64,000 nt of DNA from Geomicrobium halophilum (GCF_014207655.1 NZ_JACHHJ010000001.1:124001-188000), one strand, 5' to 3'. Shown: positions 31,630 to 40,487, counted from the first letter of the stretch. The notes: generated from the sequence alone by a model not told the origin. Numbers and translations: made by a program.

Positions 31630-31901
31630 TTCAGCGCGGGGCTCCATTTTTTCGGCGGAATCATAGCGGAATTCGGCGCACAGGTACAATAATTCGGCGT
31701 TTCGGCCTGGGAATTCGGCGCACAGGTACAATAATTCGGCGTTTCGGCCTGGGAATTCGGCGCACAGGTACAATAATTCGGCGTTTTGGCCTGGGAATTC
31801 GGCGCACAGGTACAATAATTCGGCGTTTCGGCTTGGAATTCGGCGCACAGGCACAATAATTCGGCGTTTCGACCGCGGAATTCGGCGCAAGAACAGCTTT
31901 T
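31630..31901. repeat. Tandem array of 21-bp TTCGGCG repeats (13 units)
   Basis: TTCGGCG (once TTCAGCG) recurs every 21 bases, once every 20, for 13 units. In the centre two unit types alternate, TTCGGCGCACAGGTACAATA and TTCGGCGTTTCGGCCTGGGA, making a near-perfect 42-bp repeat in more than four copies. Because 21 is a multiple of three, frames stay open on both strands, but no ribosome site or known protein is present. A second, diverged array of the same motif is at 50738. Confidence 0.9.
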
Positions 31902-32216
31902 CGTGAAGAAATTATTTCCGTTAAGGTAAAGATTTCCGATGAAGAAATGAAATAATCTAGTTCAATCAGCCATGACTGATTACTAAAAAAATTTTGACGG
32001 CCCGCATCGGAAATATGCGGGCTTTAGGTGTTGGGGGCAAAGCACCAGGAAGTGTTCGAACCGTTGTAGTGTAAAATATCTTCATGGAAGATAAAGAGAT
32101 TCAACGAAAATTCCAACGTCTTTTCATCACTTTCAAATAGGGTGGGTGGAATGGTATGATATAAGCAATAAGCTGTAAAGGTTCGTTAATGTTAAGAAAG
32201 AAGTGGAGATGATTCG
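31902..32216 (+). other. Intergenic region before nrdR, with a terminator-like hairpin
   Basis: No gene is seen. GCCCGCAT (32000-32007) pairs with ATGCGGGC (32015-32022), followed by only three T residues. The nrdR promoter is probably within 32140-32200, where AT-rich sequence follows TGGAATGGTATGATATAAG. Confidence 0.45.
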
Positions 32217-32693
32217 ATGCGTTGTCCGGCCTGTCAATACAATGGCACCCGCGTACTCGATTCGAGACCGCACGAAGATTCCAAGTCCATTCGCCGCCGC
32301 CGGGAATGCGAAAATTGTGCTCATCGTTTTACGACATTCGAGGAGGTAGAAGTCACCCCGTTAATTGTCGTGAAAAAAGATGGAAATCGTGAAGAATTTA
32401 GCCGGGAAAAAATGCTTCGGGGATTGATACGAGCGTGCGAAAAGCGCCCGGTCGCCCTTGAGACTTTGGAAGCTGTGGTTCATCAAGTAGAAAGCGAGTT
32501 GAGAAGTGACGGCGAACGAGAAGTGTCAAGCGATGTTGTAGGTGAGCGGGTAATGGCGCATTTGGCAAAGATCGATGATGTGGCATACGTTCGTTTTGCA
32601 TCTGTTTATCGGCAGTTTAAAGATATAAATGTTTTTATTAGTGAACTAGAAGAACTAATGAACCAAAATAACGGAAACGGTACAAAAGAATAG
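32217..32693 (+). CDS. nrdR: Transcriptional repressor NrdR
   Basis: NrdR senses ATP/dATP and represses ribonucleotide reductase genes. The 158-residue protein has the N-terminal zinc ribbon with Cys3-Cys6 (CPAC) and Cys31-Cys34 (CENC). The linker [15 protein letters not shown] follows, then the ATP-cone beginning [16 protein letters not shown]. Downstream [12 protein letters not shown] is conserved. The ATG at 32217 follows GTGGAGATG. It precedes dnaB, as in B. subtilis, but a repeat element has been inserted between them. Confidence 0.96.
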   Translation: MRCPACQYNGTRVLDSRPHEDSKSIRRRRECENCAHRFTTFEEVEVTPLIVVKKDGNREEFSREKMLRGLIRACEKRPVALETLEAVVHQVESELRSDGEREVSSDVVGERVMAHLAKIDDVAYVRFASVYRQFKDINVFISELEELMNQNNGNGTKE

Positions 32694-32739
32694 AATCAGG
32701 GGAGAGGAAGTTGGACAAGCTGGATTTTGTCCATTTTAA

Positions 32740-32897
32740 GTGTGTATTCAAAAAGGAGGACAAAAAGAGCCGAAAAGTTTTCGAAAATGTTAGCTTATCG
32801 CCGATGGCGTTCTAGACGTGCTTATGCTCTTGAGTGCAAGGAAGCTCGTCTCGAGTACTGGCCTCCTGCAGTTTTCCCGGACGTTTTGAACAACCGC
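32740..32897. repeat. MITE-like element, copy A (complete, before dnaB)
   Basis: This 158-bp element starts GTGTGTATTCAAAAAGG and ends TTTTGAACAACCGC, imperfect terminal inverted repeats. TTTAA flanks it on both sides (32735-32739 and 32898-32902), a likely target duplication. In the opposite orientation it corresponds to the two ends of B2 with most of the B2 middle absent; shared internal landmarks are AAAAAGAGCCGAAAAGTTTT, GCAAGGAAG and CGTCTCGAG. It happens to be open in the dnaB frame. Confidence 0.83.
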
Positions 32898-32942
32898 TTT
32901 AACCTCTCTTTTTACTCACATCAAAGAAAGCAGGTGTCGCGC

Positions 32943-34367
32943 ATGGGATGGTCATGGAAACAACTCCTGCCTGTGGATGGTTTTTGTGTGCGCATGACAC
33001 ATTATAGTGCAGATACAGATAAAAAGGTTCTGATGCAACTCTATCAACCTCTGATTGGGGCCCAGGCGATCAATCTCTATCAGACGTTCTACTATCGACT
33101 TGCCCGAGATACCTATCAATGTGAAGGATCTACGCATCATGAACTTATGATGACTACGGGGGAAGAATTGACCAACATTTTGGAAGCACGGCGCAAACTG
33201 GAAGGAATCGGTCTATTAAAAACGTATGTAGCGAAAAGAAACGAAAATGAGGATCGCCAATTTACGTATGAGCTTCTCCCGCCTATGTCTCCCCAACAGT
33301 TTTTTGAAGATGATGTACTGAGCGTTTTTTTATATAATCGAATCGGGAAACAAAAGTACCGCCAGATCCGAAAACAATTTCTCATACCCAAAATGTCAGG
33401 GGAATGGGGTGAAGTGACGGCCTCATTCAATGAAGTGTTCACTTCCTTGCATCCTTCTGAGCTTATTCCCACTTCTGAGCAAATGGAAGAAAGGGCGAAT
33501 GGGCAAATGGTGACAAGAGCCGGGGGAAGTGGAGTTTCTGTTGAGGAAGGCGATTTTGATTTTGAGTTGCTGTATTATAGTTTACCATCGTTTTTTAATC
33601 GGGATCAGATTCTTAGCGAGCAAGTGAAAGAAGCCATCAGACGACTTGCTTTTGTATACCGTGTGGACCCGGCATCGATGAGTCAACTGCTTCAGCAAGC
33701 ATTAGTAGGTGATGAAGAGGTTGATATTAAGCAATTGCGGAAAAAGGTTCAAGAATGGTACAGGATGTCTTTCGGTCAAACCCCGCCTGCCCTTGGCTTA
33801 AGATCGGATCAGCCTAACCCCCCTAACAAGGAAAAGGAAACAGTTCCGGAGGGACCGATTGATAAAGAGGAATCAGCGATTCAATATTATGAAACGATTC
33901 CGCCTTTAAATCTTCTGGAAAGTTTCTCTGACGGGGCTGTGGTTTCACTCTCTGATGCAAGGCTAGCGGAATCGCTCCTTTTTGATCATCAATTGCCTCC
34001 GGGTGTGGCAAATGTGTTGATTGATTATATGATGCGTGTCAATGATCGAAAGCTCGATGCAGCTCTCGTTCATAAAATTGCCAGTCATTGGTCTCGAAAA
34101 AAATTGAAGACTGTAGAAGATGCCATGGAATTAGCAAGACGTGAACATAAAGAAAGACAGCAGGCAAAACAACCTAAGGATAAGCGCCAAAATCAAACAG
34201 CGGCAAAACAGAAAAACCAAACGAAACATCGTTCTCAGCATAAGGAACGGTTACCGAAGTGGTTAACCGGTGAGGTTACAGAAGTAAGTGATGAAGAGAA
34301 GCGCGAGCGCGCAAATGAAGCACGTGAAAAATTTCAGGCACTCTTGCAGCAGGAGCGAAAGGGATGA
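32943..34367 (+). CDS. dnaB: Replication initiation and membrane attachment protein
   Basis: DnaB of Bacillus (not the helicase) helps load the replicative helicase and attach the origin to the membrane, with DnaD and DnaI. Starting at the ATG at 32943 the protein has 474 residues, beginning MGWSWKQLLPVDGF and followed by LMQLYQPLIGAQAINLYQTF, the conserved N-terminus. AGGTG six bases upstream supports it. The frame is open to 32727, but those 72 codons are the inserted repeat. The C-terminal half carries the DnaB/DnaD helical domain, then a basic linker rich in Lys and Gln. dnaI follows seven bases later. Confidence 0.9.
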   Translation: MGWSWKQLLPVDGFCVRMTHYSADTDKKVLMQLYQPLIGAQAINLYQTFYYRLARDTYQCEGSTHHELMMTTGEELTNILEARRKLEGIGLLKTYVAKRNENEDRQFTYELLPPMSPQQFFEDDVLSVFLYNRIGKQKYRQIRKQFLIPKMSGEWGEVTASFNEVFTSLHPSELIPTSEQMEERANGQMVTRAGGSGVSVEEGDFDFELLYYSLPSFFNRDQILSEQVKEAIRRLAFVYRVDPASMSQLLQQALVGDEEVDIKQLRKKVQEWYRMSFGQTPPALGLRSDQPNPPNKEKETVPEGPIDKEESAIQYYETIPPLNLLESFSDGAVVSLSDARLAESLLFDHQLPPGVANVLIDYMMRVNDRKLDAALVHKIASHWSRKKLKTVEDAMELARREHKERQQAKQPKDKRQNQTAAKQKNQTKHRSQHKERLPKWLTGEVTEVSDEEKRERANEAREKFQALLQQERKG

Positions 34368-34374
34368 CGAATAG

Positions 34375-35313
34375 ATGGAACCAATACAGTCGTCATTAAA
34401 AAAATATATGGAGGATGCTGGCTGGGAAGGTCGATTGCAGCAGCTTCAGGATTCGGTTCTCTCTGAAAAACGGGTTCACGACTGGTTGCATAGACACCAG
34501 GAGGAACTCGTCGACGGAGCTGTTCAGCAAGGGATGGCAGCACTCTATGAATACAAAAATTCCTGGAAGAACTGTGATCAATGCCCTGGGCTTGAGAAAT
34601 GTCCGAATCCGATGCCGGGATATCAGCCCGAGCTGTACCCCGAACATGGCCAAATTCAAATGCGCTATCACCCTTGTTCCTTAAAAATCGCCGCAGATCG
34701 TCAAAAAAAGCAGGAAGCTCTCGTGAAAAGTATGTATGTATCAGCAGAATTTAAAAAAGCTTCCTTTGAAAATGTTGAGACGGATGAAACCGATGGAAGA
34801 GCCATTGCTGCGCATCAAGCTTTTGAGTTCGCTCGTGAAGCCAACCCCGGAGAGGATGGGCAAGGGCTTTACTTACACGGGATGTTTGGTGTCGGAAAAA
34901 CGTATATGATGGCCGCGATCGCAAACAAACTAGCAGACCGTCACATTCAATCTTTGCTCGTGTACGCACCTGAATTTTTTCGGGAAATGCGCCAGGCCAT
35001 CGGGGAGGGTACCGTTAACGAAAAAATCGATGCTGTGAAAACAGCTCCAATACTCATGCTTGATGATTTAGGGGCAGAAACGATGTCGAACTGGATTCGA
35101 GATGACGTGCTTGGTGCCATTTTGCAATATCGAATGACGGAAAAGCTGCCCACGGTTTATACGTCAAATTGGGATTACGAAGAGCTGGAAGAACATCTCG
35201 CGTATTCAAACAAGGGTGGAGAAGAGAGAATGAAGGCGAAACGTATCATGGAACGCATTCGTCCATTTACGAGCGAACTTTATCTAGCTGGTCGGAATCG
35301 CCGAGAGACGTAA
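34375..35313 (+). CDS. dnaI: Primosomal protein DnaI, helicase loader
   Basis: DnaI is the AAA+ loader that delivers the replicative helicase to the origin. The 312-residue protein has an N-terminal zinc-binding domain (Cys67, 70, 76 and 101, with CDQCPGLEKC) that contacts the helicase. The ATPase domain follows, with Walker A GMFGVGKT (169-176), Walker B LMLDDLG, sensor YTSNWDY, and a C-terminal arginine-rich end. It is coupled to dnaB by a 7-base gap. Start choice is straightforward, though the ribosome site GAAAGGG is rather far upstream. Confidence 0.94.
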   Translation: MEPIQSSLKKYMEDAGWEGRLQQLQDSVLSEKRVHDWLHRHQEELVDGAVQQGMAALYEYKNSWKNCDQCPGLEKCPNPMPGYQPELYPEHGQIQMRYHPCSLKIAADRQKKQEALVKSMYVSAEFKKASFENVETDETDGRAIAAHQAFEFAREANPGEDGQGLYLHGMFGVGKTYMMAAIANKLADRHIQSLLVYAPEFFREMRQAIGEGTVNEKIDAVKTAPILMLDDLGAETMSNWIRDDVLGAILQYRMTEKLPTVYTSNWDYEELEEHLAYSNKGGEERMKAKRIMERIRPFTSELYLAGRNRRET

Positions 35314-35414
35314 TTTTTTCTACCAATCTTTGAATCATTCGTCAATCATTGAGGTCATGTGATACGATAAGAGAGTAAGTCGATTCAGGAATCGTGTATG
35401 AAGGAGGATGCATC

Positions 35415-36530
35415 ATGAGTGTCGACGCGATATTAGATAAAGCCGTCGCAGGTGAACGACTCACGATGGATGATGCTGTTGAGTTATATGAAAGTGATGA
35501 GAGCGAGCTGGAGAAAATTGGAGCAGCCGCCGATCAGGTCATGAAGAAATGGCATCCAGAGCCGATAACAACCTTTGTGATCGGTCGTAATGTCAACCAT
35601 ACAAATTTATGTGATACTTATTGCAGGTTTTGTGCTTTTTACCGTCCTCCTGGTCATGAAGAAGGATATGTCCTTTCTGATGAAGAGATATTAAGCAAAA
35701 TCCAGGATACTGTAGACGTGGGCGGAACAGAGATTTTAATGCAGGGAGGAACGAACCCCGATCTTCCTTTTAGCTACTATACGAATCTTTTACGAAAGAT
35801 CAAGCAGCATTTTCCAAATATAACGATGCATTCATTTTCTCCGACAGAGATCTACAAGATGGTTGAAGTCTCTGGATTATCATTGGAAGAAGTGCTTCAG
35901 GAATTAAAGGATGCAGGACTTGATTCTTTGCCTGGCGGTGGTGCGGAAATTTTAACTGAATCCAACCGCAAAAAAGTGAGCCGATTGAAAGATACCTGGA
36001 CCGAGTGGATTGATTGCATGAAAAAGGCAAAAAAAGTGGGGATGCATGGAACAGCCACAATGGTGATTGGTTTTGGGGAATCCTACCGGGAGCGGGCTTT
36101 GCACTTACAACGTGTACGTGATGCTCAAGATGAGGCCAATCCATTTCTTGCCTTTATTTCTTGGACATTCCAGCCGGATAATACACGTATGAAAGGCGAA
36201 AAAATCTCGTCGAACGGATATTTGAAAAACGTAGCGATTTCTCGTTTGTTCCTCGATAATATCCCGAACTTCCAATCTTCCTGGGTAACGATGGGGCCGG
36301 AAACAGGTAAACGCTCGCTACACTTCGGTTGCAATGATTTTGGCAGCACAATGATTGAAGAAAACGTTGTATCTTCTGCTGGTGCTACGTATAAAGTGAA
36401 TAATAACCGTGCACTTGACATCATTCGCGAAGCAGGTAAAACCCCGGCGGTTAGGGATACGAAGTATAATACGCTGCACGTGTTTGCGGAAGATGAACGG
36501 GCGAAGAAGGATTTCGTTATGCAAAATTAA
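35415..36530 (+). CDS. mqnC: Cyclic dehypoxanthinyl futalosine synthase
   Basis: MqnC is a radical-SAM enzyme of the futalosine route to menaquinone, cyclising dehypoxanthinyl futalosine. The 371-residue protein has the cluster motif C-x3-C-x2-C at Cys66, 70 and 73 (CDTYCRFCAFYRPPG). Next come QGGTNPDLPF, HSFSPTEIYKM, LPGGGAEIL, and FGSTMIEENVVSSAG near the C-terminus, all typical of MqnC rather than its paralogue MqnE. The ATG at 35415 follows AAGGAGG. B. subtilis uses the MenF-MenB route instead, so this gene marks a lineage difference. It ends in a terminator and appears to be transcribed alone. Confidence 0.92.
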   Translation: MSVDAILDKAVAGERLTMDDAVELYESDESELEKIGAAADQVMKKWHPEPITTFVIGRNVNHTNLCDTYCRFCAFYRPPGHEEGYVLSDEEILSKIQDTVDVGGTEILMQGGTNPDLPFSYYTNLLRKIKQHFPNITMHSFSPTEIYKMVEVSGLSLEEVLQELKDAGLDSLPGGGAEILTESNRKKVSRLKDTWTEWIDCMKKAKKVGMHGTATMVIGFGESYRERALHLQRVRDAQDEANPFLAFISWTFQPDNTRMKGEKISSNGYLKNVAISRLFLDNIPNFQSSWVTMGPETGKRSLHFGCNDFGSTMIEENVVSSAGATYKVNNNRALDIIREAGKTPAVRDTKYNTLHVFAEDERAKKDFVMQN

Positions 36531-36550
36531 ATGAAATGATGATTATGAAA

Positions 36551-36581
36551 AACCCCGTGAGTGGTGCTCGCGGGGTTTTTT
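36551..36581 (+). terminator. Terminator after mqnC
   Basis: AACCCCGTGAG pairs with CTCGCGGGGTT (one mismatch region) and runs into six T residues. Confidence 0.9.
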
Positions 36582-36769
36582 ATGCGCGATAGGAGATCAT
36601 GAGCGGTGTTGAGGGGTGAGCAAGCGAAATTGAACGCTTCCAAGCAATACTTCCCTGTATCAGAAAAATGAGACATGAAATGGGTGGCTTGCCCATACAC
36701 ATGTTAGCAGACTGAATGACGTACATAGATGCGGCATCAATTTCGGTAGAGTTTGAGGAGGGAATGCGC

Positions 36770-37624
36770 TTGCTAGCGATTGAGTTTATGCACGGACAAG
36801 ATTGTGCACGTGTGTATAATCGTGTGAAAAAAGAGCTTTCGATGTTAACAGCAGTTTCGTCCTTTTCACTAAAGATGTACAAAGCAAAAGACGTAATTCA
36901 TTGTGAATATGAAGGTTCAGATTTGGAATGGGAACATGGAGTACGGCCTTATATGGCAGCGGTTTTAACCGATGATATTGTTCAAAGATATGAGGTTACT
37001 CTAATTGAAAAGCTTATCAAGGAGCGTTACCATTTCCGGGACCCCAATGAGCGCGAGCAGATTATGGAGCTGGCTCGAAGTCTGCTTGCGGGCGAACGGC
37101 CGGAGGTTCCAGAAGCACGAAAATCCAGCGAAAGAAAGACGGTATTGTATCATGCAATTTATGACCACTTGAGCCACCGGTCGGTTTTTTATTGGAACCC
37201 GTTTCTGACATTTTGTACCGGAAATTATGAGCGGTATTTGAAACGACTTGCTGAAATTGTGATTGAAGAATATCAAATGGAACAGGAATACCAAACAGTA
37301 GTAGATTCACTACGATCACATGTGGAAAAAGCATCCGCGATCACAAGTGAGCTTCATCTATGGTATGAAAGCCGGGACTACTTTTTGCTTGTGGACCAAG
37401 ATGGCGATGAATGGGGCCCTCCCTCACGACTGCAATATATTAAGGCGGAGCTGGTGTTTGAGGAAGGTTTACAACCTTCGGAGATGATCATAAGCCCGAT
37501 TGCAAGCATTGCTCCAAAACGCCTTTATATCTATACAGCTCAGGATGACGGAGTGATTCAGACACTCCGGACTATCTTTCAAGAGCGTATCCATGTTCGT
37601 TCATTTGAGCATTGGTTACAATAA
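36770..37624 (+). CDS. ytxC: YtxC-like sporulation protein
   Basis: This 284-residue protein matches YtxC of B. subtilis in length and location between dnaI and thrS; it is annotated as sporulation-related, with unknown activity. It is soluble and rich in charged helices. Recognisable pieces are VLTDDIVQRYEVTLIEKLIKERYHF and the central FLTFCTGNYERYLKRLAEIVIEEYQ, quoted here in part. GAGGAGGG at 36755-36762 fits the TTG at 36770 best (seven bases), so I use that start; an ATG at 36764 and a longer frame from 36716 are alternatives. A terminator follows. Confidence 0.82.
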   Translation: MLAIEFMHGQDCARVYNRVKKELSMLTAVSSFSLKMYKAKDVIHCEYEGSDLEWEHGVRPYMAAVLTDDIVQRYEVTLIEKLIKERYHFRDPNEREQIMELARSLLAGERPEVPEARKSSERKTVLYHAIYDHLSHRSVFYWNPFLTFCTGNYERYLKRLAEIVIEEYQMEQEYQTVVDSLRSHVEKASAITSELHLWYESRDYFLLVDQDGDEWGPPSRLQYIKAELVFEEGLQPSEMIISPIASIAPKRLYIYTAQDDGVIQTLRTIFQERIHVRSFEHWLQ

Positions 37625-37631
37625 AGGAAAA

Positions 37632-37667
37632 AGGGTACTACGGGACACGGGACGTAGTGCTCTTTTT
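37632..37667 (+). terminator. Terminator after ytxC
   Basis: A stem of about 11 pairs (37632-37642 with 37653-37663, core ACTACG/CGTAGT) leads into TTTTTG. Confidence 0.75.
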
Positions 37668-37797
37668 GTTTTTCTTCGGTGCCTGCCACTATAATTTTTT
37701 ATATAAAAATTTTAAAAGGAATGATCCAAATAACCTTCAATTACGTAGTACTAGGTGAATAAATCAAAAGGCATCGTGCCCAAAGGAGTGTATAATC

Positions 37798-39192
37798 ATG
37801 AAATTTAAGCAGGTCTTTGTGTTGGCCATGAGCTTGCTGTTACTGGTACCGTCCTTTGCTATGGCGGCCGATCATGAGAATGAGGAGCAAGATGGTTCTG
37901 AGCATGAAGGAGAGCACACAGATGTAGCAACACCTGCTGGCGATTTAAGAGCAGAATTGGATTACCTGTTTTCTGAGCACGCGTATTTAGCGATTGTTGT
38001 CATGCAAAAAGGCATTGATGAGTCGGAAGATTTCGAATCCACTGTTAATGCCCTTGATGCAAACACTGAGGATTTGACTGAAGCCATTACAGACGTTTAT
38101 GGCGAAGAAGCCGGTCAAACGTTTCATGAAATGTGGAGCGATCACATCGGATTTTTTGTTAATTATGTAGAAGCAACGGCCGAGGATGATGAAGAGGGTC
38201 GTCAGGAAGCGTTAAATCATCTTGAACAGTATCGCGATGATTTCTCTGCATTTCTTTCTGAAGCTACAGAAGGAGATCTTCCTGAGGATGAGCTCGCTGA
38301 AGGATTGCAAATGCACGTCGATGATCTGATTGAGGCGTTTGATCATTATGTTGAAGGTGATTACGAAACGGCCTACCAAAGCGTAAGAGATGCATATATT
38401 CACATGTTTGATGTAAGTGAAAACCTATCACGAGCGATTACAGAACAATTTCCGGAAGACTTTGAACACACAACGGTTGATACACCTGCCGTGGAACTTC
38501 GCTCTGAATTGAACCATGTCTTTTCAGAACATGCAGCTTTGGCCATCTTGACGATGCAAAAAGGCATTGACGGTGCGGAGGACTTTGATACGGCAGCTTG
38601 GGCCTTGGATGAGAATACAGCTGATCTAACTGCAGCTGTTGAATCAGTTTACGGACCTGAAGCGGGAGCGGCTTTCCAGGAGATGTGGGATGAACACATC
38701 GGTTTCTTCGTCGATTACGTCAATGCCACTGCAGAGGATGACGAACAAGGGCGCGAAGAAGCTTTAAACCATCTTGAAAACTACCGGGACGACTTCTCAG
38801 CATTTCTTTCTGAAGCGACTGAAGGAAACTTGCCTCAGGAAGATTTGGCTAATGGACTGCAAGCACACGTGGATCAACTCATTGGTGCATTTGACGCCTA
38901 TGTAGAAGGGGATTTTGAAACCACTTACGATCAGGTACGCGAAGGCATTCACCATATGTATATGCCCGCTGAAGGGTTATCGGCGGCCATTGTAGCCCAG
39001 TTCCCTGAAGACTTTGCTGGTGAAGAGATGCATGAAGATGGAGAAACTATGCCTGATGAAATGCCGCAAACGGGCATGGGCGGAGCAGCCTCTGGTGACT
39101 CTGGAACAGCTATGATCTGGATCACCCTTGGAGCGTTACTCGCGGTAACAGCAGGATTCTTCGTTCGTCATAGACTCGGGAAAGAACAGTAA
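37798..39192 (+). CDS. Cell-wall-anchored protein with duplicated His-containing helical domain
   Basis: The 464 residues comprise a signal peptide (1-24, ending SFAMAA) and a His/Glu-rich linker. Two homologous helical domains follow (about 47-222 and 230-406), then MPQTG at 422-426, a hydrophobic helix (about 437-456) and the basic tail RHRLGKEQ. The domains align with an offset of exactly 184, and five His are conserved at both copies: 61/245, 116/300, 141/325, 173/357 and 202/386. Conserved, regularly placed His in a helical bundle suggests metal or haem binding; that is inference. MPQTG is a variant LPXTG sorting signal, and the next gene is a sortase. I do not recognise the domain. AAAGGAG precedes the ATG. 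Confidence 0.85.
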   Translation: MKFKQVFVLAMSLLLLVPSFAMAADHENEEQDGSEHEGEHTDVATPAGDLRAELDYLFSEHAYLAIVVMQKGIDESEDFESTVNALDANTEDLTEAITDVYGEEAGQTFHEMWSDHIGFFVNYVEATAEDDEEGRQEALNHLEQYRDDFSAFLSEATEGDLPEDELAEGLQMHVDDLIEAFDHYVEGDYETAYQSVRDAYIHMFDVSENLSRAITEQFPEDFEHTTVDTPAVELRSELNHVFSEHAALAILTMQKGIDGAEDFDTAAWALDENTADLTAAVESVYGPEAGAAFQEMWDEHIGFFVDYVNATAEDDEQGREEALNHLENYRDDFSAFLSEATEGNLPQEDLANGLQAHVDQLIGAFDAYVEGDFETTYDQVREGIHHMYMPAEGLSAAIVAQFPEDFAGEEMHEDGETMPDEMPQTGMGGAASGDSGTAMIWITLGALLAVTAGFFVRHRLGKEQ

Positions 39193-39196
39193 GAAG

Positions 39197-39230
39197 GAAT
39201 GAAGAAGGTCTCCCCTTCTTCATTCTTCTT
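39197..39230 (+). terminator. Hairpin between surface protein and sortase genes
   Basis: Perfect 12-bp stem GAATGAAGAAGG/CCTTCTTCATTC with a 5-base loop, followed by TTCTTT. It probably lowers read-through, giving more surface protein than sortase. Confidence 0.8.
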
Positions 39231-39275
39231 TAAGGTAGGTACAAATTTTTATATGATAAGAGAGGAGGGGCATTC

Positions 39276-40286
39276 ATGATACGATTGAAAAAAAGAATTT
39301 TAACCATTTTATCGATCAGTATGTTCGCTCTTCTGCTCATTGGTTTAAGTACGGGTCCATGGAGTCAAATGCTTCCCTTTGGGAGCGTATTTAACACGGA
39401 ACAGGAGGTCGATGGTCCTTCACAAGATGATCGCTCCGGCGTTTCTTTTGAAGATCGTAACCTATCCGGGGAATTTCATCGGTTAGATGAGATCACCAAC
39501 GCTATTCAAGCTCAAGAACCGGACCAAGAGGATGATGGAATCATTCCGGCATCGATTGAAATTCCAGCTATTGATGTAAAAGCCGAGATTGAACCTGTGG
39601 GCATCCTAGATAACGGGCAAATGGGCGTACCTTCAGAAGCTGAAGGGGTAGCATGGTTTGAGCCTGGCGCAAACCCTGGAGAAATAGGGAATGCTGTTAT
39701 GGCAGGACATGTAGACAGCACAACGGGGCCAGCGATCTTCTTTGATCTAGATGAATTAGAATCGGGAGATGAGATCATCATTACCGATGAGGATGACAGA
39801 AGCTTCATATTTACGGTTCAAAATCAGGAAAGCTATCCTCATGAAAATGCTCCTATGGAAAATATATTCGGAACTTCCGAAACACGAAATTTAAACTTGA
39901 TAACATGTACGGGAACCTTTAATCAGGAGGAAGGAACGCACGACGAACGACTTGTTGTCTATACGGAATTAAATGAAGCTCAAAGCGATATCGAACAGAA
40001 AAATGATTCATCAAATCCTCCAGATTCACCGACAAATGTAGAAGTCGACGGTTCATTTATTACCTGGCATGCCGTGGATGAAGAAGACATTGTTGGTTAT
40101 CGGGTCTATCAAGGGGACTCCATTGAAGAAAGCGAATTTGAACATGTGGAGAGTGTCTCACCCCATGAACGAAAAAGATCCCCTGCCAATCACGGAGATT
40201 CTACCGATAGTATCTATTATGTCACTGCCGTTGACGTCTACGGTCAAGAGTCGGACCCTTCCGAACTTATTCAAATTGAAAGATAA
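39276..40286 (+). CDS. Class F-like sortase with C-terminal fibronectin III domain
   Basis: Sortases cleave an LPXTG-like signal and attach the protein to the cell wall. The 336-residue product has one N-terminal membrane helix (about 9-24), an acidic linker, and the sortase beta-barrel (about 90-232). The catalytic residues are His145 (AGHVDSTTGP), Cys211 (NLITCTGTF) and Arg225 (DERLVVY); the pattern best fits class F. Residues 248-336 form a fibronectin type III-like domain (SPTNVEVDGSFITWHAV, DIVGYRVYQG, YYVTAVDVYGQES). That fusion is uncommon. Its likely substrate is the MPQTG protein encoded just upstream. GAGAGGAGGGG precedes the ATG. Confidence 0.88.
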   Translation: MIRLKKRILTILSISMFALLLIGLSTGPWSQMLPFGSVFNTEQEVDGPSQDDRSGVSFEDRNLSGEFHRLDEITNAIQAQEPDQEDDGIIPASIEIPAIDVKAEIEPVGILDNGQMGVPSEAEGVAWFEPGANPGEIGNAVMAGHVDSTTGPAIFFDLDELESGDEIIITDEDDRSFIFTVQNQESYPHENAPMENIFGTSETRNLNLITCTGTFNQEEGTHDERLVVYTELNEAQSDIEQKNDSSNPPDSPTNVEVDGSFITWHAVDEEDIVGYRVYQGDSIEESEFEHVESVSPHERKRSPANHGDSTDSIYYVTAVDVYGQESDPSELIQIER

Positions 40287-40293
40287 ATTCTAC

Positions 40294-40324
40294 AGGCCCT
40301 ATGACGTGCTGCAGGGCCTTTTTT
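40294..40324 (+). terminator. Terminator after sortase
   Basis: AGGCCCT/AGGGCCT stem (40294-40300 and 40313-40319) with a run of T residues. Confidence 0.88.
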
Positions 40325-40410
40325 CTGCTGATATAGTGAAATGTTAACGATTTCTGTCATTGATAGTATGAATTTACTGATATAGTATAGTTGTAGATTT
40401 ATTCTTGCAG

Positions 40411-40442
40411 AATGGTCACCCTATGAGGTGTCCACATTTTTG
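40411..40442 (+). promoter_or_regulatory. Terminator-like hairpin in the leader of the sigma factor gene
   Basis: AATGGTCACC and GGTGTCCACATT can pair with one bulge around CTATGA, followed by five T residues. It lies between a possible promoter region (TTGATA at 40360, AT-rich TATAGT near 40381) and the sigma gene at 40488, so it could act as an attenuator. The evidence is only structural. Confidence 0.4.
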
Positions 40443-40487
40443 TATGTATCTCTTTGAATTTATTACAACAAACAAGGAGTCACGTCT

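Noticed and set aside
31593-31901. Open frames on both strands across the 21-bp array (up to 95 codons), and a CRISPR-like look
   Set aside because: The frames are open only because the unit length is a multiple of three. There is no ribosome site and the product is low-complexity. Repeats and spacers are not the right sizes, and no cas genes are present.
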